Below, piece by piece: positions 32,387 to 41,280 of a stretch of DNA of 64,000 bases. Within the stretch, counting starts at the first letter, position 1. Every line of letters begins with the position of its first letter. The stretch is taken from positions 620,001 through 684,000 of the forward strand of contig BAHV02000010.1 in NCBI GenBank assembly GCA_000508965.1, read 5' to 3'. A program made the position numbers and the translations under genes. The DNA is from Dielma sp000508965. GTDB taxonomy: Bacteria > Bacillota_I > Bacilli_A > Erysipelotrichales > Erysipelotrichaceae. The notes beneath the pieces are model-generated. The model saw only the letters and a program-made list of their open reading frames with translations, did not search any database and had not been told where the DNA came from.

Positions 32387-34458
32387 ATTATACCGTTGCC
32401 TTTGTAGGTAATCCCAACGTGGGTAAGAGCGCGTGGATCAATGCCCTCAGCAATGCGCATTTTCAAGTGGGTAACTGGCCGGGTGTAACCATTGAACGCA
32501 AAGAGGCTGTGATTGATTTTGCCGGTAACAGCTATCATCTGATTGATCTGCCCGGAGTTTACAGCCTTGATGAACAGACCAATGAGGAAGCGGTAACCAG
32601 CCGCTTTCTTGCGGAAGAAAAGATAGACTGCATTGTAAATGTTGTTGATGCCAGCAATCTTTCCCGCAATCTGATGCTGACTGTAAAGCTTAGAGAGCTG
32701 AATATCAGTATGGTTTTATTATTTAATTTTATGGATGAGGTAAAGAAGCAGAATATTGTAATTGATCAGCCGGCAATCAGTCATCGCTTAGGTTTGCCAA
32801 TCTATGCCGGCAGCGCTTTTGATCATCAGCGTGAACCGTTGATGAAGCTGATCCAACAGGCGTGTCAGAATCAGTCCTTTTACCACCCTTTATTGGATGC
32901 GGAAAGTGACCATTATTTTGTTTACTTGTTTGATTTAATTCATCAAGCGATGCCAAAGCTGGATGATCGTCAGGTAGCTCAATCTGTTTATGCGTGTTTT
33001 GAAGGCAAGGCACAAGTTTTGAAACAGCTGACCGATCAGGGACTGAAACTTGAAAGCTTGAATCAAATGACGATGGAACGGCTAGAGAAAAATCAGATCG
33101 ACGCTGTTGCTTCCTGTATGCGTTATGTGAGTCAGCGTGATGAGAAACGTTATCACATGACACATAAAATTGATGCGGTGCTGTTGAATCGCTGGCTGTC
33201 CTATCCTCTGCTGATTTTATTCTTTGTTTTGCTGTTAATGATTGTTTTCAATGGTTCACGTCCCTATATTGATTTTATAAACCAGTTTTTTACTGAATTT
33301 CTCGCCAATTATATTCGCTTCTATTTAGATTTTCTGCCTGCTTCAATTCTCGACTTGATAATCAGCGGTGTGCTTGGCGGCGTGGGCGGAGTTTTATCCT
33401 TTCTGCCGCTGATGGCCTTATTGTTTTTCTTCCTCGGTATTTTGGAGGAAAGCGGATATATGGCCAGAGTAGCTTTTCTTTTAGATAAAGCCATGCGGGC
33501 CTTTCATCTTTCCGGCAAAGCCTTTTTGACATTGCTGATTGGTTTTGGCTGTAATGTGCCGGCAATTTATGCGACAAGAACACTGGATAATCAAAAACAG
33601 AAGGAATTGTGTGCGACGCTGATACCTTTTATGAGCTGCAGTGCCAGACTGCCTGTATATATGCTATTTGCATCGGCATTTTTTCCTGATCATACAGGTG
33701 CAGCCATTATAACAGTAATTGGCTTCGGCATTTTAATGGCATTGATTTTGGCGCTTGTGGTAGCGCATTTTAAAGGTCATCAGGAAACGACAATTTTTTT
33801 ACTTGAACTGCCCGTTTATCGTCTGCCGCGCTTATCGGTATTGCTGCAAAAGGTGGTGCGGGAAGTAAAAAGCTTTATCCATAAAGCATTTACGGCTGTC
33901 TTATTGACGATGATGCTGCTATGGGCGTTTAGCTATTTTCCTAACGGTGATGTGAGAACCTCCTACATCGCAGACTTCTCCCGTCATGCAGCTGTATTGT
34001 TTGAACCGCTTGGTTTTGGCACCAGCTGGGAAGCAGTCGCTTCCTTGCCGGCGGGAATCAGCGCCAAGGAAAGTGTGGTAGGCTTTTTGTCGCAATGCCT
34101 GCTGGAAGAAGAGCCTGAAAGTACCGAACCTGAACTTAGCCGTGATTTGAAGGAACAGGGTAAGTTGCTGCTGAATGCCGTGAAAGAAAGTACAATGCAG
34201 TTGTTTACGGTTGAAAAGCAGGCTGAGGATAAGGCGCTGAATACATCGGTTCAGCAACTATTCACCGATCGTTATGCACCGCTTAGAGCCTTTAGCTTTA
34301 TGGTTTATATATGTCTGACAATACCTTGTATCATGGCATTGAATGCATTATACCGGGAATATGGCTGGAAGCTGCTGCTGCGTTCGATCGTTATCATGCT
34401 GGTTGTGCCATATGTTGTCTGCCTGCTGCTTTTTCAGGGACTAAGTCTTTTGCTGTAA
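32383..34458 (+). CDS. feoB: ferrous iron transporter FeoB
   Basis: A 691-residue inner-membrane ferrous iron transporter. The N-terminal G domain (about 1-165) has G1 GNPNVGKS, G2-region WPGVTIERK, G3 DLPG and G4 NFMD. A helical GDI-like linker (about 170-255) follows, then two Gate-type membrane blocks (GSRPYIDF..., GVLGGVGGVLSFLPLMALLFFFLGILEESGYMARVAFLLDK and FGCNVPAI). The conserved Cys of FGCNVPA is present, as is GISAKESVVG late in the protein. Full length for the family. Coupled to feoA; the operon lacks FeoC. Confidence 0.95.
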   Translation: MNYTVAFVGNPNVGKSAWINALSNAHFQVGNWPGVTIERKEAVIDFAGNSYHLIDLPGVYSLDEQTNEEAVTSRFLAEEKIDCIVNVVDASNLSRNLMLTVKLRELNISMVLLFNFMDEVKKQNIVIDQPAISHRLGLPIYAGSAFDHQREPLMKLIQQACQNQSFYHPLLDAESDHYFVYLFDLIHQAMPKLDDRQVAQSVYACFEGKAQVLKQLTDQGLKLESLNQMTMERLEKNQIDAVASCMRYVSQRDEKRYHMTHKIDAVLLNRWLSYPLLILFFVLLLMIVFNGSRPYIDFINQFFTEFLANYIRFYLDFLPASILDLIISGVLGGVGGVLSFLPLMALLFFFLGILEESGYMARVAFLLDKAMRAFHLSGKAFLTLLIGFGCNVPAIYATRTLDNQKQKELCATLIPFMSCSARLPVYMLFASAFFPDHTGAAIITVIGFGILMALILALVVAHFKGHQETTIFLLELPVYRLPRLSVLLQKVVREVKSFIHKAFTAVLLTMMLLWAFSYFPNGDVRTSYIADFSRHAAVLFEPLGFGTSWEAVASLPAGISAKESVVGFLSQCLLEEEPESTEPELSRDLKEQGKLLLNAVKESTMQLFTVEKQAEDKALNTSVQQLFTDRYAPLRAFSFMVYICLTIPCIMALNALYREYGWKLLLRSIVIMLVVPYVVCLLLFQGLSLLL

Positions 34459-34528
34459 GGGTTTTAGATTGAAACAAAGGTTTAGCTGTGATAAACTTAA
34501 ACCAGTTGTTGACACTGGAGGTAAAATC

Positions 34529-35374
34529 ATGGATCAAAATGAAGTAACAAAGAAACTAGAAGTTTATCAGGAAGCCTTTCAATTATTTAATGGCATTCAG
34601 GATAATGCGGCTGAGCTCTTGATGGAATGCCAAATGAATTATACTGTTTTTCTTGACAACCACCCTGAATTTAAGCCATGCTTTGCTTATGCCGGTGCAA
34701 CTATGTTTGTTGGCTTGTATCAGCTTTTTTTGGAGCGCGCTGGTTATGTTGCCACGATTGACTGGAAAGCAACAGCGGGTCTGTGCGTTTATGCGCTGGC
34801 TCGCTGCGGTCTGCCGGAAGCTGAATACCGCAAGCTCGATTTAGATGCGTTAGCGCCTTATGATACACAGGCAATTCTGGCCCGCATCGGTTTGCAGCTG
34901 GCAGACAGCGATGTACGCCTGTTTCAGATTGCTCCTGAATTTGATGATGTTTTTGTAGCCGGAATCGCACCTGCCAATGCCATACCGGCATTGATTCAAA
35001 CAGCCGGTAAGGCAGGGATACATATTGTCTGCATCGATCAGACTTATATCAATGAAAAGAAGATCGATCTTGATCAACGCTGTGATAGGGCCGATCGATT
35101 GGGCATAGATGCAATTTATCAAAAGGAAGAAAACAATGAAAAACATTATCTGTTTTCAGATGTCCGCTACTCAGAAACCGGCCGTATTCAATTTGAAAAA
35201 ACACCTTTTGGAGAGCGTTTGAGTCCTGAATGGCTGCATGCTGTACTGGCTGAACAGCCGGAGCTGTTGAAGGCATATCATGATGGCAAGGCAGAAGTTG
35301 TTTTAAGCGTTGTCTATGATCCCAATGAAAAGCCTTTGATCTTTAATGATCCTTATACGCGTTTTCATCAATAA
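34529..35374 (+). CDS. hypothetical protein
   Basis: A 281-residue soluble protein of no family I recognise. The N-terminal half is helical (LEVYQEAFQLFNGIQDNAAELLMECQ, then FAYAGATMFVGLYQLFLERAGYVATIDWKATAGLCVYALARCGL). The second half alternates strands and helices (DVFVAGIAPANAIPALIQTAGKAGIHIVCIDQTYI, then HYLFSDVRYSETGRIQFEKTPFG). No signal peptide or membrane segment is evident. GGAGG is 8 nt before the chosen ATG; the frame open from 34469 has no such signal. It is 70 bp behind feoB with no terminator between, so it may be cotranscribed with iron uptake genes. Ends with a strong terminator. Confidence 0.8.
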   Translation: MDQNEVTKKLEVYQEAFQLFNGIQDNAAELLMECQMNYTVFLDNHPEFKPCFAYAGATMFVGLYQLFLERAGYVATIDWKATAGLCVYALARCGLPEAEYRKLDLDALAPYDTQAILARIGLQLADSDVRLFQIAPEFDDVFVAGIAPANAIPALIQTAGKAGIHIVCIDQTYINEKKIDLDQRCDRADRLGIDAIYQKEENNEKHYLFSDVRYSETGRIQFEKTPFGERLSPEWLHAVLAEQPELLKAYHDGKAEVVLSVVYDPNEKPLIFNDPYTRFHQ

Positions 35375-35380
35375 CCAATG

Positions 35381-35409
35381 AACACTTCTCATTCGGAAGT
35401 GTTTTTCTT
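35381..35409 (+). terminator. intrinsic terminator
   Basis: AACACTTC (35381-35388) pairs with GAAGTGTT (35396-35403), followed by TTTC and TTTT. Confidence 0.85.
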
Positions 35410-35423
35410 TTATGGAAAGTTGG

Positions 35424-35452
35424 ATGACAATCAATTAAGGGTATGCTACAAT
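35424..35452 (+). promoter_or_regulatory. extended -10 promoter
   Basis: ATGACA (35424-35429) and TACAAT (35447-35452), 17-bp spacer, with TG one base before the -10. About 32 bp upstream of the ATG at 35485. Confidence 0.55.
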
Positions 35453-35484
35453 GCCATTAAGTCAGGTTTACGCAGGAGGCATTT

Positions 35485-36654
35485 ATGAAATCATATACAT
35501 TAACCAAACAGCAGGCCCGCACTTTTTTGTTATTAAAGCACGGTCTGATCGGCGCTTACCGATTTAAAGGCAAAGATGGGATTATAGATTTTATCAAACA
35601 AGCTGGCTGCATACAATATGATCCGATTGATGTCTGCGGACGCAGCCCTGAATTAGTTTTGTTATCAAGAATCAAGGGTTATAAAAAACAGATGCTTTAT
35701 GATTTGCTTTATAAAGAACGCAAGTTAATTGATTATTTTGATAAAAATCTGGCTATCTTTTTAACTGAGGACTGGAACTATTTCTATTCTGAGCGTCAGC
35801 GGCATCGGGAAAAAAATTATGCGCAGCCTGAGATTTTAGAAGCATGTGATAAAATAAAAGCTGAAATTGATCGGCGGGGAGCTGTTTGTGCCAATGATTT
35901 AAAGATGAATGAAAAGGTTGACTGGTATTGGAGTAAGACATCACTGGCCAGAGCGGCCCTCGAACATCTGTATTTTATCGGTGATCTTTGTATTCATCAT
36001 AAGCGGGGCATTCTGAAATACTATGATTTAAGCAGTCGCTGTCTGCCGATGTCATTGCTTAGTGAACATGCTCCATTTAATTCCGAGTATGAGCGTCATA
36101 AATGGCTGGTGCTGCGGCGGATCTATTCTGTGGGAATGATGTGGAATCGGGCCAGTGATGCTTGGCTTGGAATTTATGGCTTAAAGGCACTTGAACGCAG
36201 TCAGATCTTTAATGAACTTCTAAAAGAAGATCAATTGATTGAACTGCGAATTCAGAATATGGAGACTTGCTACTGCGGGGCTGAGGATGCTGATTTGATT
36301 GAATATGTGCTGAAGTCACCGCGTTTGCGAAAACGCTGTGAATTTATTGCGCCTTTGGATAATCTGCTGTGGGATCGCAAGCTGATTCATGCACTGTTTG
36401 ATTTTAATTATAAATGGGAAATCTACACACCTCAGACGGATCGCAAATATGGCTATTATGTCCTGCCAATTCTTTACGGTATTGATTTTGTTGGCCGTAT
36501 TGAAGCGGTATATGATAAAGCAAAACAAGAGCTTACAGTTCGTCACATCTGGTTTGAACCCAATATTCACGATACCCCGGCGCTTCAAGCAGTGATTCAA
36601 AAGCAAGTGAGCTTGCTGACACAGTTTAACCAACAGATAGTAATCGAATTATAA
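35485..36654 (+). CDS. AlkX/YcaQ-like DNA glycosylase (winged-helix, HTH_42 family)
   Basis: A 389-residue protein of the YcaQ/AlkZ-type glycosylases built from winged-helix repeats. The N-terminus LTKQQARTFLLLKHGLIGAYRFKGKDGIIDFIKQAGCIQYDPIDVCGRSPELVLLSRI contains the catalytic signature: Q-Y-D in IQYDPID matches the Q-phi-D motif described for E. coli YcaQ (AlkX), which unhooks DNA interstrand crosslinks, rather than the Q-phi-Q of AlkZ. A later RCEFIAPLDNLLWDRKLI segment is also typical. Predicted to protect against crosslinking agents. GGAGG before ATG; the SUFU-domain gene follows after 24 bp in the same direction. Confidence 0.88.
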   Translation: MKSYTLTKQQARTFLLLKHGLIGAYRFKGKDGIIDFIKQAGCIQYDPIDVCGRSPELVLLSRIKGYKKQMLYDLLYKERKLIDYFDKNLAIFLTEDWNYFYSERQRHREKNYAQPEILEACDKIKAEIDRRGAVCANDLKMNEKVDWYWSKTSLARAALEHLYFIGDLCIHHKRGILKYYDLSSRCLPMSLLSEHAPFNSEYERHKWLVLRRIYSVGMMWNRASDAWLGIYGLKALERSQIFNELLKEDQLIELRIQNMETCYCGAEDADLIEYVLKSPRLRKRCEFIAPLDNLLWDRKLIHALFDFNYKWEIYTPQTDRKYGYYVLPILYGIDFVGRIEAVYDKAKQELTVRHIWFEPNIHDTPALQAVIQKQVSLLTQFNQQIVIEL

Positions 36655-36678
36655 AGATAAGAAAGCGGAGGAAAAAGT

Positions 36679-37371
36679 ATGGGATTATTTAAACGATTCA
36701 AAAAGGCAGCGCCTCAAATCGATACGCAGCTGTATACAGAAGCTGAAGTAAACGAATTGGAAGCTTATATCAATCAGCATTTTGGCGAATTTGACCAAGT
36801 CTTTCATGAGCTTGTATCACCGGATATTCATGTCGATATAGCAATTATTCCACCAAGCGCTGATAGAAATTATTATCGACTGATCACGATGGGAATGGGG
36901 GCACATCGCATGAATGTTCCTTCAGCCCTCGATGAATATGAATTATATTATGCCGAACTGATGATTGATTTGCCGCCGGATTGGCTTGTTCAGGATGATG
37001 ATGAAAATAATTACTGGCCGATTCGCTGGCTGAAAATCTTGGCGCGCCTGCCAATTGATTCAGATACTTGGCTGGGTTATGGGCACACGATAGCGGCTGG
37101 TGAAAATCATGAAACCTTATCGGATAACAATCAGTTTGAAGGTGTTGGCTTGATCAACGCAATGGATGAAAACGGGAAAGAGGCTGTTTTAAGAATGAAA
37201 AATAAAAAACTGGTTCATTTTTACCGTCTGATTCCGCTTTATGGCGCTGAAATGGATTTTAAACAGCAATATGAAGATATCGAACCTTTATTGAAACGCT
37301 TTGATACAGCGGATCAATCGCATATCGTAAATATTCATCGTAAAAATTATGGATTGTTGTCCATGAAATAA
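36679..37371 (+). CDS. suppressor-of-fused (SUFU) domain protein
   Basis: A 230-residue protein whose central part (DIHVDIAIIPPSADRNYYRLITMGMGAHRMNVPS to AELMIDLPPDWL and PIRWLKILARLPIDSDTWLGYGHTI) matches the bacterial SUFU domain. Such proteins are frequent in gut Firmicutes, and SUFU-like domains have been proposed as immunity proteins in polymorphic toxin systems, but no toxin gene is adjacent. A basic amphipathic N-terminus (MGLFKRFKKAA) may touch the membrane. Good GGAGG ribosome site. Likely cotranscribed with the glycosylase gene before it, and followed by a terminator. Confidence 0.85.
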   Translation: MGLFKRFKKAAPQIDTQLYTEAEVNELEAYINQHFGEFDQVFHELVSPDIHVDIAIIPPSADRNYYRLITMGMGAHRMNVPSALDEYELYYAELMIDLPPDWLVQDDDENNYWPIRWLKILARLPIDSDTWLGYGHTIAAGENHETLSDNNQFEGVGLINAMDENGKEAVLRMKNKKLVHFYRLIPLYGAEMDFKQQYEDIEPLLKRFDTADQSHIVNIHRKNYGLLSMK

Positions 37372-37400
37372 TTTCTAAGAAATACATATAAAAAATACGC

Positions 37401-37428
37401 AGCTGAGGATCACTTTTTCTCAGCTTTC
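37401..37428 (+). terminator. intrinsic terminator
   Basis: AGCTGAG (37401-37407) pairs with CTCAGCT (37419-37425), followed by TTCATTT; the T run is imperfect. Confidence 0.55.
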
Positions 37429-37659
37429 ATTTACTGATTTTTGCCAATTAAAATTAGGGTGCCATTTATTTTAATCCTTAATTTCATGAAAGAAACAAGT
37501 TTTAGCTTTATAGATATCGCGAATAAGCCATGGAATCATGCTATTAAAATGCAATTGAGTGAAAATAGTAACTTCGGTAATCACATATATTCATGCCGAT
37601 TTCTTCACATAATATGTTAAAATATTAAATGATCTTTAATTATGATTGCTGAGGTGTAA

Positions 37660-37928
37660 ATGATGAAAAAGAAATTATATGGCGAGATCACGGCTTATTT
37701 TATTTCTTTTATGCAATGCTTTTATCTTTAGATGTATGACAGAATTATTTAGGCTTTCTTTTATCAAACATATTGAACCGTTTCTAGGACTGCGGATGAA
37801 TTTGATTTTCTTAATCCTGGGTGCTGCTTTTATGTGTGTGGATACGACAATATTATAGTAAGAAAATGTTTGATATTCCATTTATGCTCGTTATTTGCTT
37901 TTTCCTGTGTATAGCGGTATGTTTTTGA
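37660..37928 (+). pseudogene. decayed small membrane protein gene
   Basis: GAGGTG precedes two ATGs; translation gives KKKLYGEITAYFISFMQCFYL and a stop. The next frame continues CMTELFRLSFIKHIEPFLGLRMNLIFLILGAAFMC and then stops. A third frame continues QYYSKKMFDIPFMLVICFFLCIAVCF to 37928. All three pieces are hydrophobic and abut, which fits one small membrane protein of about 85-90 residues broken by two frameshifts. Family not recognised. The rest of the 37429-38021 gap holds nothing further that I can see. Confidence 0.55.
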
Positions 37929-38021
37929 AATCATGTATGACATATGCGAGATTAAGGAAAAATCAGCATGAACAACAAATGGGGTATTAGGATCATTATA
38001 TAAGGATAAGGAGTGCTGGTT

Positions 38022-38828
38022 ATGAAAGTGAATGATTTTTCAAAACGTTTAGGTATCGGCAGCAGCAAGGTGCGTTATTATGACCGCATTGGTTTAATTA
38101 AGGGCGGCCGCTGCGAAGCGAATAATTATCGTGATTTTACTGATCTTGATGCGTTGAATATTTATCATGCTCAGATGCTGAGGAGCTTTGATATGAGTGT
38201 TCAGGAGTCCTTGGCAGCTAAACAGAAGGGACTGACGCAGATCAGCAGCTGGGTTGAGGAGCATGCGTTGGAGCTTGAAGAATTAATTCGTCAGGAGGAG
38301 ATGCGGCTTTTTCGTTTGCGGGAAATGCAGGATTATTTCACAATGATTCAAGAATCAAGAAGCTTGCTTACAGAACATTTGCTTGATGATAATTACAATG
38401 TTTTTAATTTCGGCAGCTGTGCGAAACCGGACGCAGTAACCGTAAAGGCGATTGAACAGCTTGCGGAGGCGATGCCGTTTTCTTATATCGCAATTAAAGT
38501 ATCAAAAGCGAGCTTATTTGATGATCAGCAGCCATTGGCGGTCAGCATTGGGCTTGGTATTTTAGAGCGTAATCGTAAAAAGCTGGGTTTAGAGCTGCCA
38601 GCGGAGATTGAGAAGACAAGAAGCCGCAAAATCTTGCAGATTTTGATTTTGAGCGCTGACCCTTTTCATCTGCAAAGACATGAGCTGGCACCCTTGCTAG
38701 AAGAAGTTAAACGCCGCGGGATCGCTGTAACAGATGATATTGTGGGCAGAATTTATATCAGCTATCAGGAGAATGGCACTTTTATACATGGTATTGGCTT
38801 AAGTGTTCCTATCGATAATGAAAAATAA
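38022..38828 (+). CDS. MerR family transcriptional regulator
   Basis: A 268-residue regulator. The N-terminal DNA-binding domain is MKVNDFSKRLGIGSSKVRYYDRIGLIKGGRCEANNYRDFTDLDALNIYHAQMLRSFDMSVQE, followed by a coiled-coil dimer helix (about 80-115) and an effector domain of some 150 residues (FSYIAIKVSKASLFDDQQPLAVSIGLG...), longer than metal-sensing MerRs and without a Cys metal site. ATG 38022 sits 9 nt after AAGGAG. The gene directly downstream has a promoter with 19-bp spacing and a palindrome, so this protein probably activates it on sensing a substrate of the reductase. Confidence 0.9.
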   Translation: MKVNDFSKRLGIGSSKVRYYDRIGLIKGGRCEANNYRDFTDLDALNIYHAQMLRSFDMSVQESLAAKQKGLTQISSWVEEHALELEELIRQEEMRLFRLREMQDYFTMIQESRSLLTEHLLDDNYNVFNFGSCAKPDAVTVKAIEQLAEAMPFSYIAIKVSKASLFDDQQPLAVSIGLGILERNRKKLGLELPAEIEKTRSRKILQILILSADPFHLQRHELAPLLEEVKRRGIAVTDDIVGRIYISYQENGTFIHGIGLSVPIDNEK

Positions 38829-38844
38829 ATCATTCACAATTCCC

Positions 38845-38875
38845 TTGACCTGTTAGCGGCTAACAGGTTTAAAAT
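38845..38875 (+). promoter_or_regulatory. MerR-type promoter with 19-bp spacer
   Basis: TTGACC (38845-38850) and TAAAAT (38870-38875) are 19 bp apart. The palindrome CCTGTTAGCGGCTAACAGG (38849-38867) has perfect 9-bp arms and fills the spacer. This is a textbook layout for MerR activation by promoter untwisting. Confidence 0.88.
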
Positions 38876-38902
38876 ACAATTATTCCAAAGGGAGGAATAG
38901 AA

Positions 38903-40981
38903 ATGAAAAAGTTACTGCTTTCTGTAACACTGGCTTTAGGCATGGTTGTCAGCCTAGCCGGATGTTCCAACACAACAGGCAATGAAACGAAGGATAATAC
39001 TTCGATTTCAGGTGTGTTTACTGGTACTTCTACCGGTATGCAAGGTCCTGTTACGGTTGAAATGACAATCGAAGAAGGTAAGATTACCAAGGTTGAATTG
39101 ACTGAATGTCATGAAACTGCCGGTCTTGCCGATGTTGCTCTTGAGCGTATTCCTGCACAGATCGTCGAACATCAGACAACGGCGTTGGATACTGTGACAG
39201 GTGCTACACTGGCGAGCAACGCGATTATGCGGGCAGCAAATGAAGCAGCTAAGGCAGCTGGTTTAGATACTGATGCACTGGCTGCCAATGCTTACCACGC
39301 ACAAGCGGGTGAAGATGAAACGTGGAGTGCTGACGTTGTTGTTGTCGGCGGCGGCGGTGCCGGTTTAAGTGCAGCAATTTCTGCGGCACAGCAGGGTGCT
39401 AAGGTTATCCTTGTTGAAAAAAGCTCATTCTTGGGCGGTGACACAATGATGGCCGGCGGTGCTTTCAATGCGGTTGATACAGTTGCTCAAGGTGAACGTG
39501 TATTATCTGAAGCACAAAAGCATACAATGGATTCTTATCTTGAATTATCAGCAAGTGATGAAGCTCTGCATTTTGATCAGTTCCCAGAATGGGCTGAAGT
39601 GCTGACTCAGCTGCAAAGCGATATCAATGATTTCTATGCAGCGAATGCCGGCAAGACAGCGGGTGTTGATATGCCTGGTTTTGACAGCATCTCATTACAT
39701 ATGTGGCATATTTATGTCGGCGGTCTGCGTCAGATGAATGACGGCACATGGATTGCTTCTGACATTGATTTAGCTCGCACATTAGCTGAAAGCGCTCTTG
39801 ATTCTTATGATTGGGCAGGTTCATTAGGTGTAGGTACTGCATCTCATGAAGGAGCCGGTGAAACACTGTATACGGTATTAGGCGCAATGTGGCCAAGAAC
39901 GCATGCTTACACAGCCGGTGTTCCTTTGATTCAGGTATTAAAGGATGCAGCCGAAGCTGAGGGGGTTACTATTTATACAGAAACTGAAGCAACTAAACTA
40001 CTGACGGATGAAAATGGCAAGGTGAACGGTATTGAAGCTGAAAAAGCCGATGGTACTAAGATTACGATCGATGCTGCGAACGGTGTTGTACTTGCCAGCG
40101 GCGGTTATTGCGCAAATCCTAAGATGGTTAAAGAATATGATAATTATTGGGGTGATGATCTGACAGATCATACATTGACTACCAATGTCGGCACAAATAC
40201 CGGTGACGGTATTGTCATGGCGATGGAAATCGGTGCGGCAACTGTTGATTTAGGTGTATCTCAGCTGATGCCTTCATCTTCACCAATTAAGGGTACTATG
40301 ACAGACGGTATCTGGGCCGATGCTTCAGAACAAATTTGGATTGACGGCAGCGGCAAACGTTTTGTTAACGAATATGCTGAACGTGACGTTTTAGCGAAGG
40401 CTTCACTTGAATTAGATAACGGTATTTTCTATATCATTTATGCAGGCAGCGGCACACAGGAAGCTGATGGCTTATGCAAGGGTACAACACTGGATGCCGG
40501 TCTGTTTGATACAACTGTTCAATCAATGGTTGACAATGGACATGTATGGTATGGTTCTACATTAGCTGAATTGGCTGAGGCTACGAAGAATGCAGCCGGT
40601 GGTGCAACTCCGGCATTCACTGAAGAACAGCTGCGTGAAGTAATTGAAACTTATAACAGTTATGTAGCAAATCAAAGTGATCCTGATTTCGGTAAGGAAG
40701 TATTAGCAGGGGCTATCGATCTTGAAACAATTGAAAATGATCCAAGTGTCGGTATCGTTATCTCTCCTCGTAAGGCATCTCTGCATCATACAATGGGCGG
40801 CGTTGTAATCAATACAAGCGCTGAAGTATTAAATGAAGAAGGCAATGTCATCGAAGGCTTATGGGCTGCCGGTGAAGTTACAGGCGGCGTTCATGCGGGT
40901 AACCGTTTGGGCGGCAATGCAATTGCTGATATCTTCACATTTGGTCAGATTGCCGGTGAGCATGCCGGTGCTGCAAAATAG
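38903..40981 (+). CDS. exported FMN/FAD flavoprotein reductase (urocanate/fumarate reductase family)
   Basis: A 692-residue lipoprotein: lipobox SLAGC with Cys21. An FMN-binding domain (about 35-120) has the covalent attachment site DTVTGAT, Thr102. The FAD domain starts VVVVGGGGAGLSAA (about 145) and continues with LASGGYC, PRTHAYTAG, LHHTMGGVVI and EVTGGVHAGNRLGGNAIADI, the substrate-domain signatures of fumarate-reductase-like enzymes. Such extracellular reductases pass electrons to fumarate, urocanate, acrylates or other acceptors, usually from a membrane electron chain. The acceptor here is unknown. It is under a MerR-type promoter next to a MerR gene, so it is likely induced by its substrate. 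Confidence 0.92.
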   Translation: MKKLLLSVTLALGMVVSLAGCSNTTGNETKDNTSISGVFTGTSTGMQGPVTVEMTIEEGKITKVELTECHETAGLADVALERIPAQIVEHQTTALDTVTGATLASNAIMRAANEAAKAAGLDTDALAANAYHAQAGEDETWSADVVVVGGGGAGLSAAISAAQQGAKVILVEKSSFLGGDTMMAGGAFNAVDTVAQGERVLSEAQKHTMDSYLELSASDEALHFDQFPEWAEVLTQLQSDINDFYAANAGKTAGVDMPGFDSISLHMWHIYVGGLRQMNDGTWIASDIDLARTLAESALDSYDWAGSLGVGTASHEGAGETLYTVLGAMWPRTHAYTAGVPLIQVLKDAAEAEGVTIYTETEATKLLTDENGKVNGIEAEKADGTKITIDAANGVVLASGGYCANPKMVKEYDNYWGDDLTDHTLTTNVGTNTGDGIVMAMEIGAATVDLGVSQLMPSSSPIKGTMTDGIWADASEQIWIDGSGKRFVNEYAERDVLAKASLELDNGIFYIIYAGSGTQEADGLCKGTTLDAGLFDTTVQSMVDNGHVWYGSTLAELAEATKNAAGGATPAFTEEQLREVIETYNSYVANQSDPDFGKEVLAGAIDLETIENDPSVGIVISPRKASLHHTMGGVVINTSAEVLNEEGNVIEGLWAAGEVTGGVHAGNRLGGNAIADIFTFGQIAGEHAGAAK

Positions 40982-40992
40982 CATATGAAATA

Positions 40993-41018
40993 AACCTCTC
41001 TGTCATGGAGAGGTTTTC
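40993..41018 (+). terminator. intrinsic terminator
   Basis: AACCTCTC (40993-41000), 7-nt loop, GAGAGGTT (41008-41015), then TTTCTT. Confidence 0.85.
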
Positions 41019-41094
41019 TTATGCTTGACAGTTAAGCTGATTTAGCTTGATTTTAAAGAAAAGTGACTGAGCCTGAAACTAATGCAAAAAAATG

Positions 41095-41123
41095 TTGACT
41101 TTAATTATCAGCTCATGTATACT
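41095..41123 (+). promoter_or_regulatory. promoter of the infC operon
   Basis: TTGACT (41095-41100) and TATACT (41118-41123) with a 17-bp spacer; transcription would start near 41130, leaving a leader of about 150 nt. Confidence 0.8.
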
Positions 41124-41256
41124 TAATAAGTAAAGATTACGTGGAAAGTAGAAGCACCCCTTCTCACCTGATGGCTGAAGTCATAGGTCAATGCGACGAA
41201 CGATCAAAAGAGATCAATGTTGATAGCGGGTGCAGACTGTACCCGCTTTTCTTTTG
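41124..41256 (+). promoter_or_regulatory. infC-rpmI-rplT leader attenuator (L20 leader-like)
   Basis: The leader ends in a strong terminator, AGCGGGT (41225-41231) with ACCCGCT (41241-41247) followed by TTTTCTTTT. Upstream GCACCC (41154-41159) can pair with GGGTGC (41228-41233), competing with that stem. This layout and gene context match the ribosomal-protein-L20-controlled leader of Firmicutes, where bound L20 favours termination. The assignment to that family is by position and architecture. Confidence 0.75.
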
Positions 41257-41280
41257 TACACTAAAATGGAGGTGTCGGTT

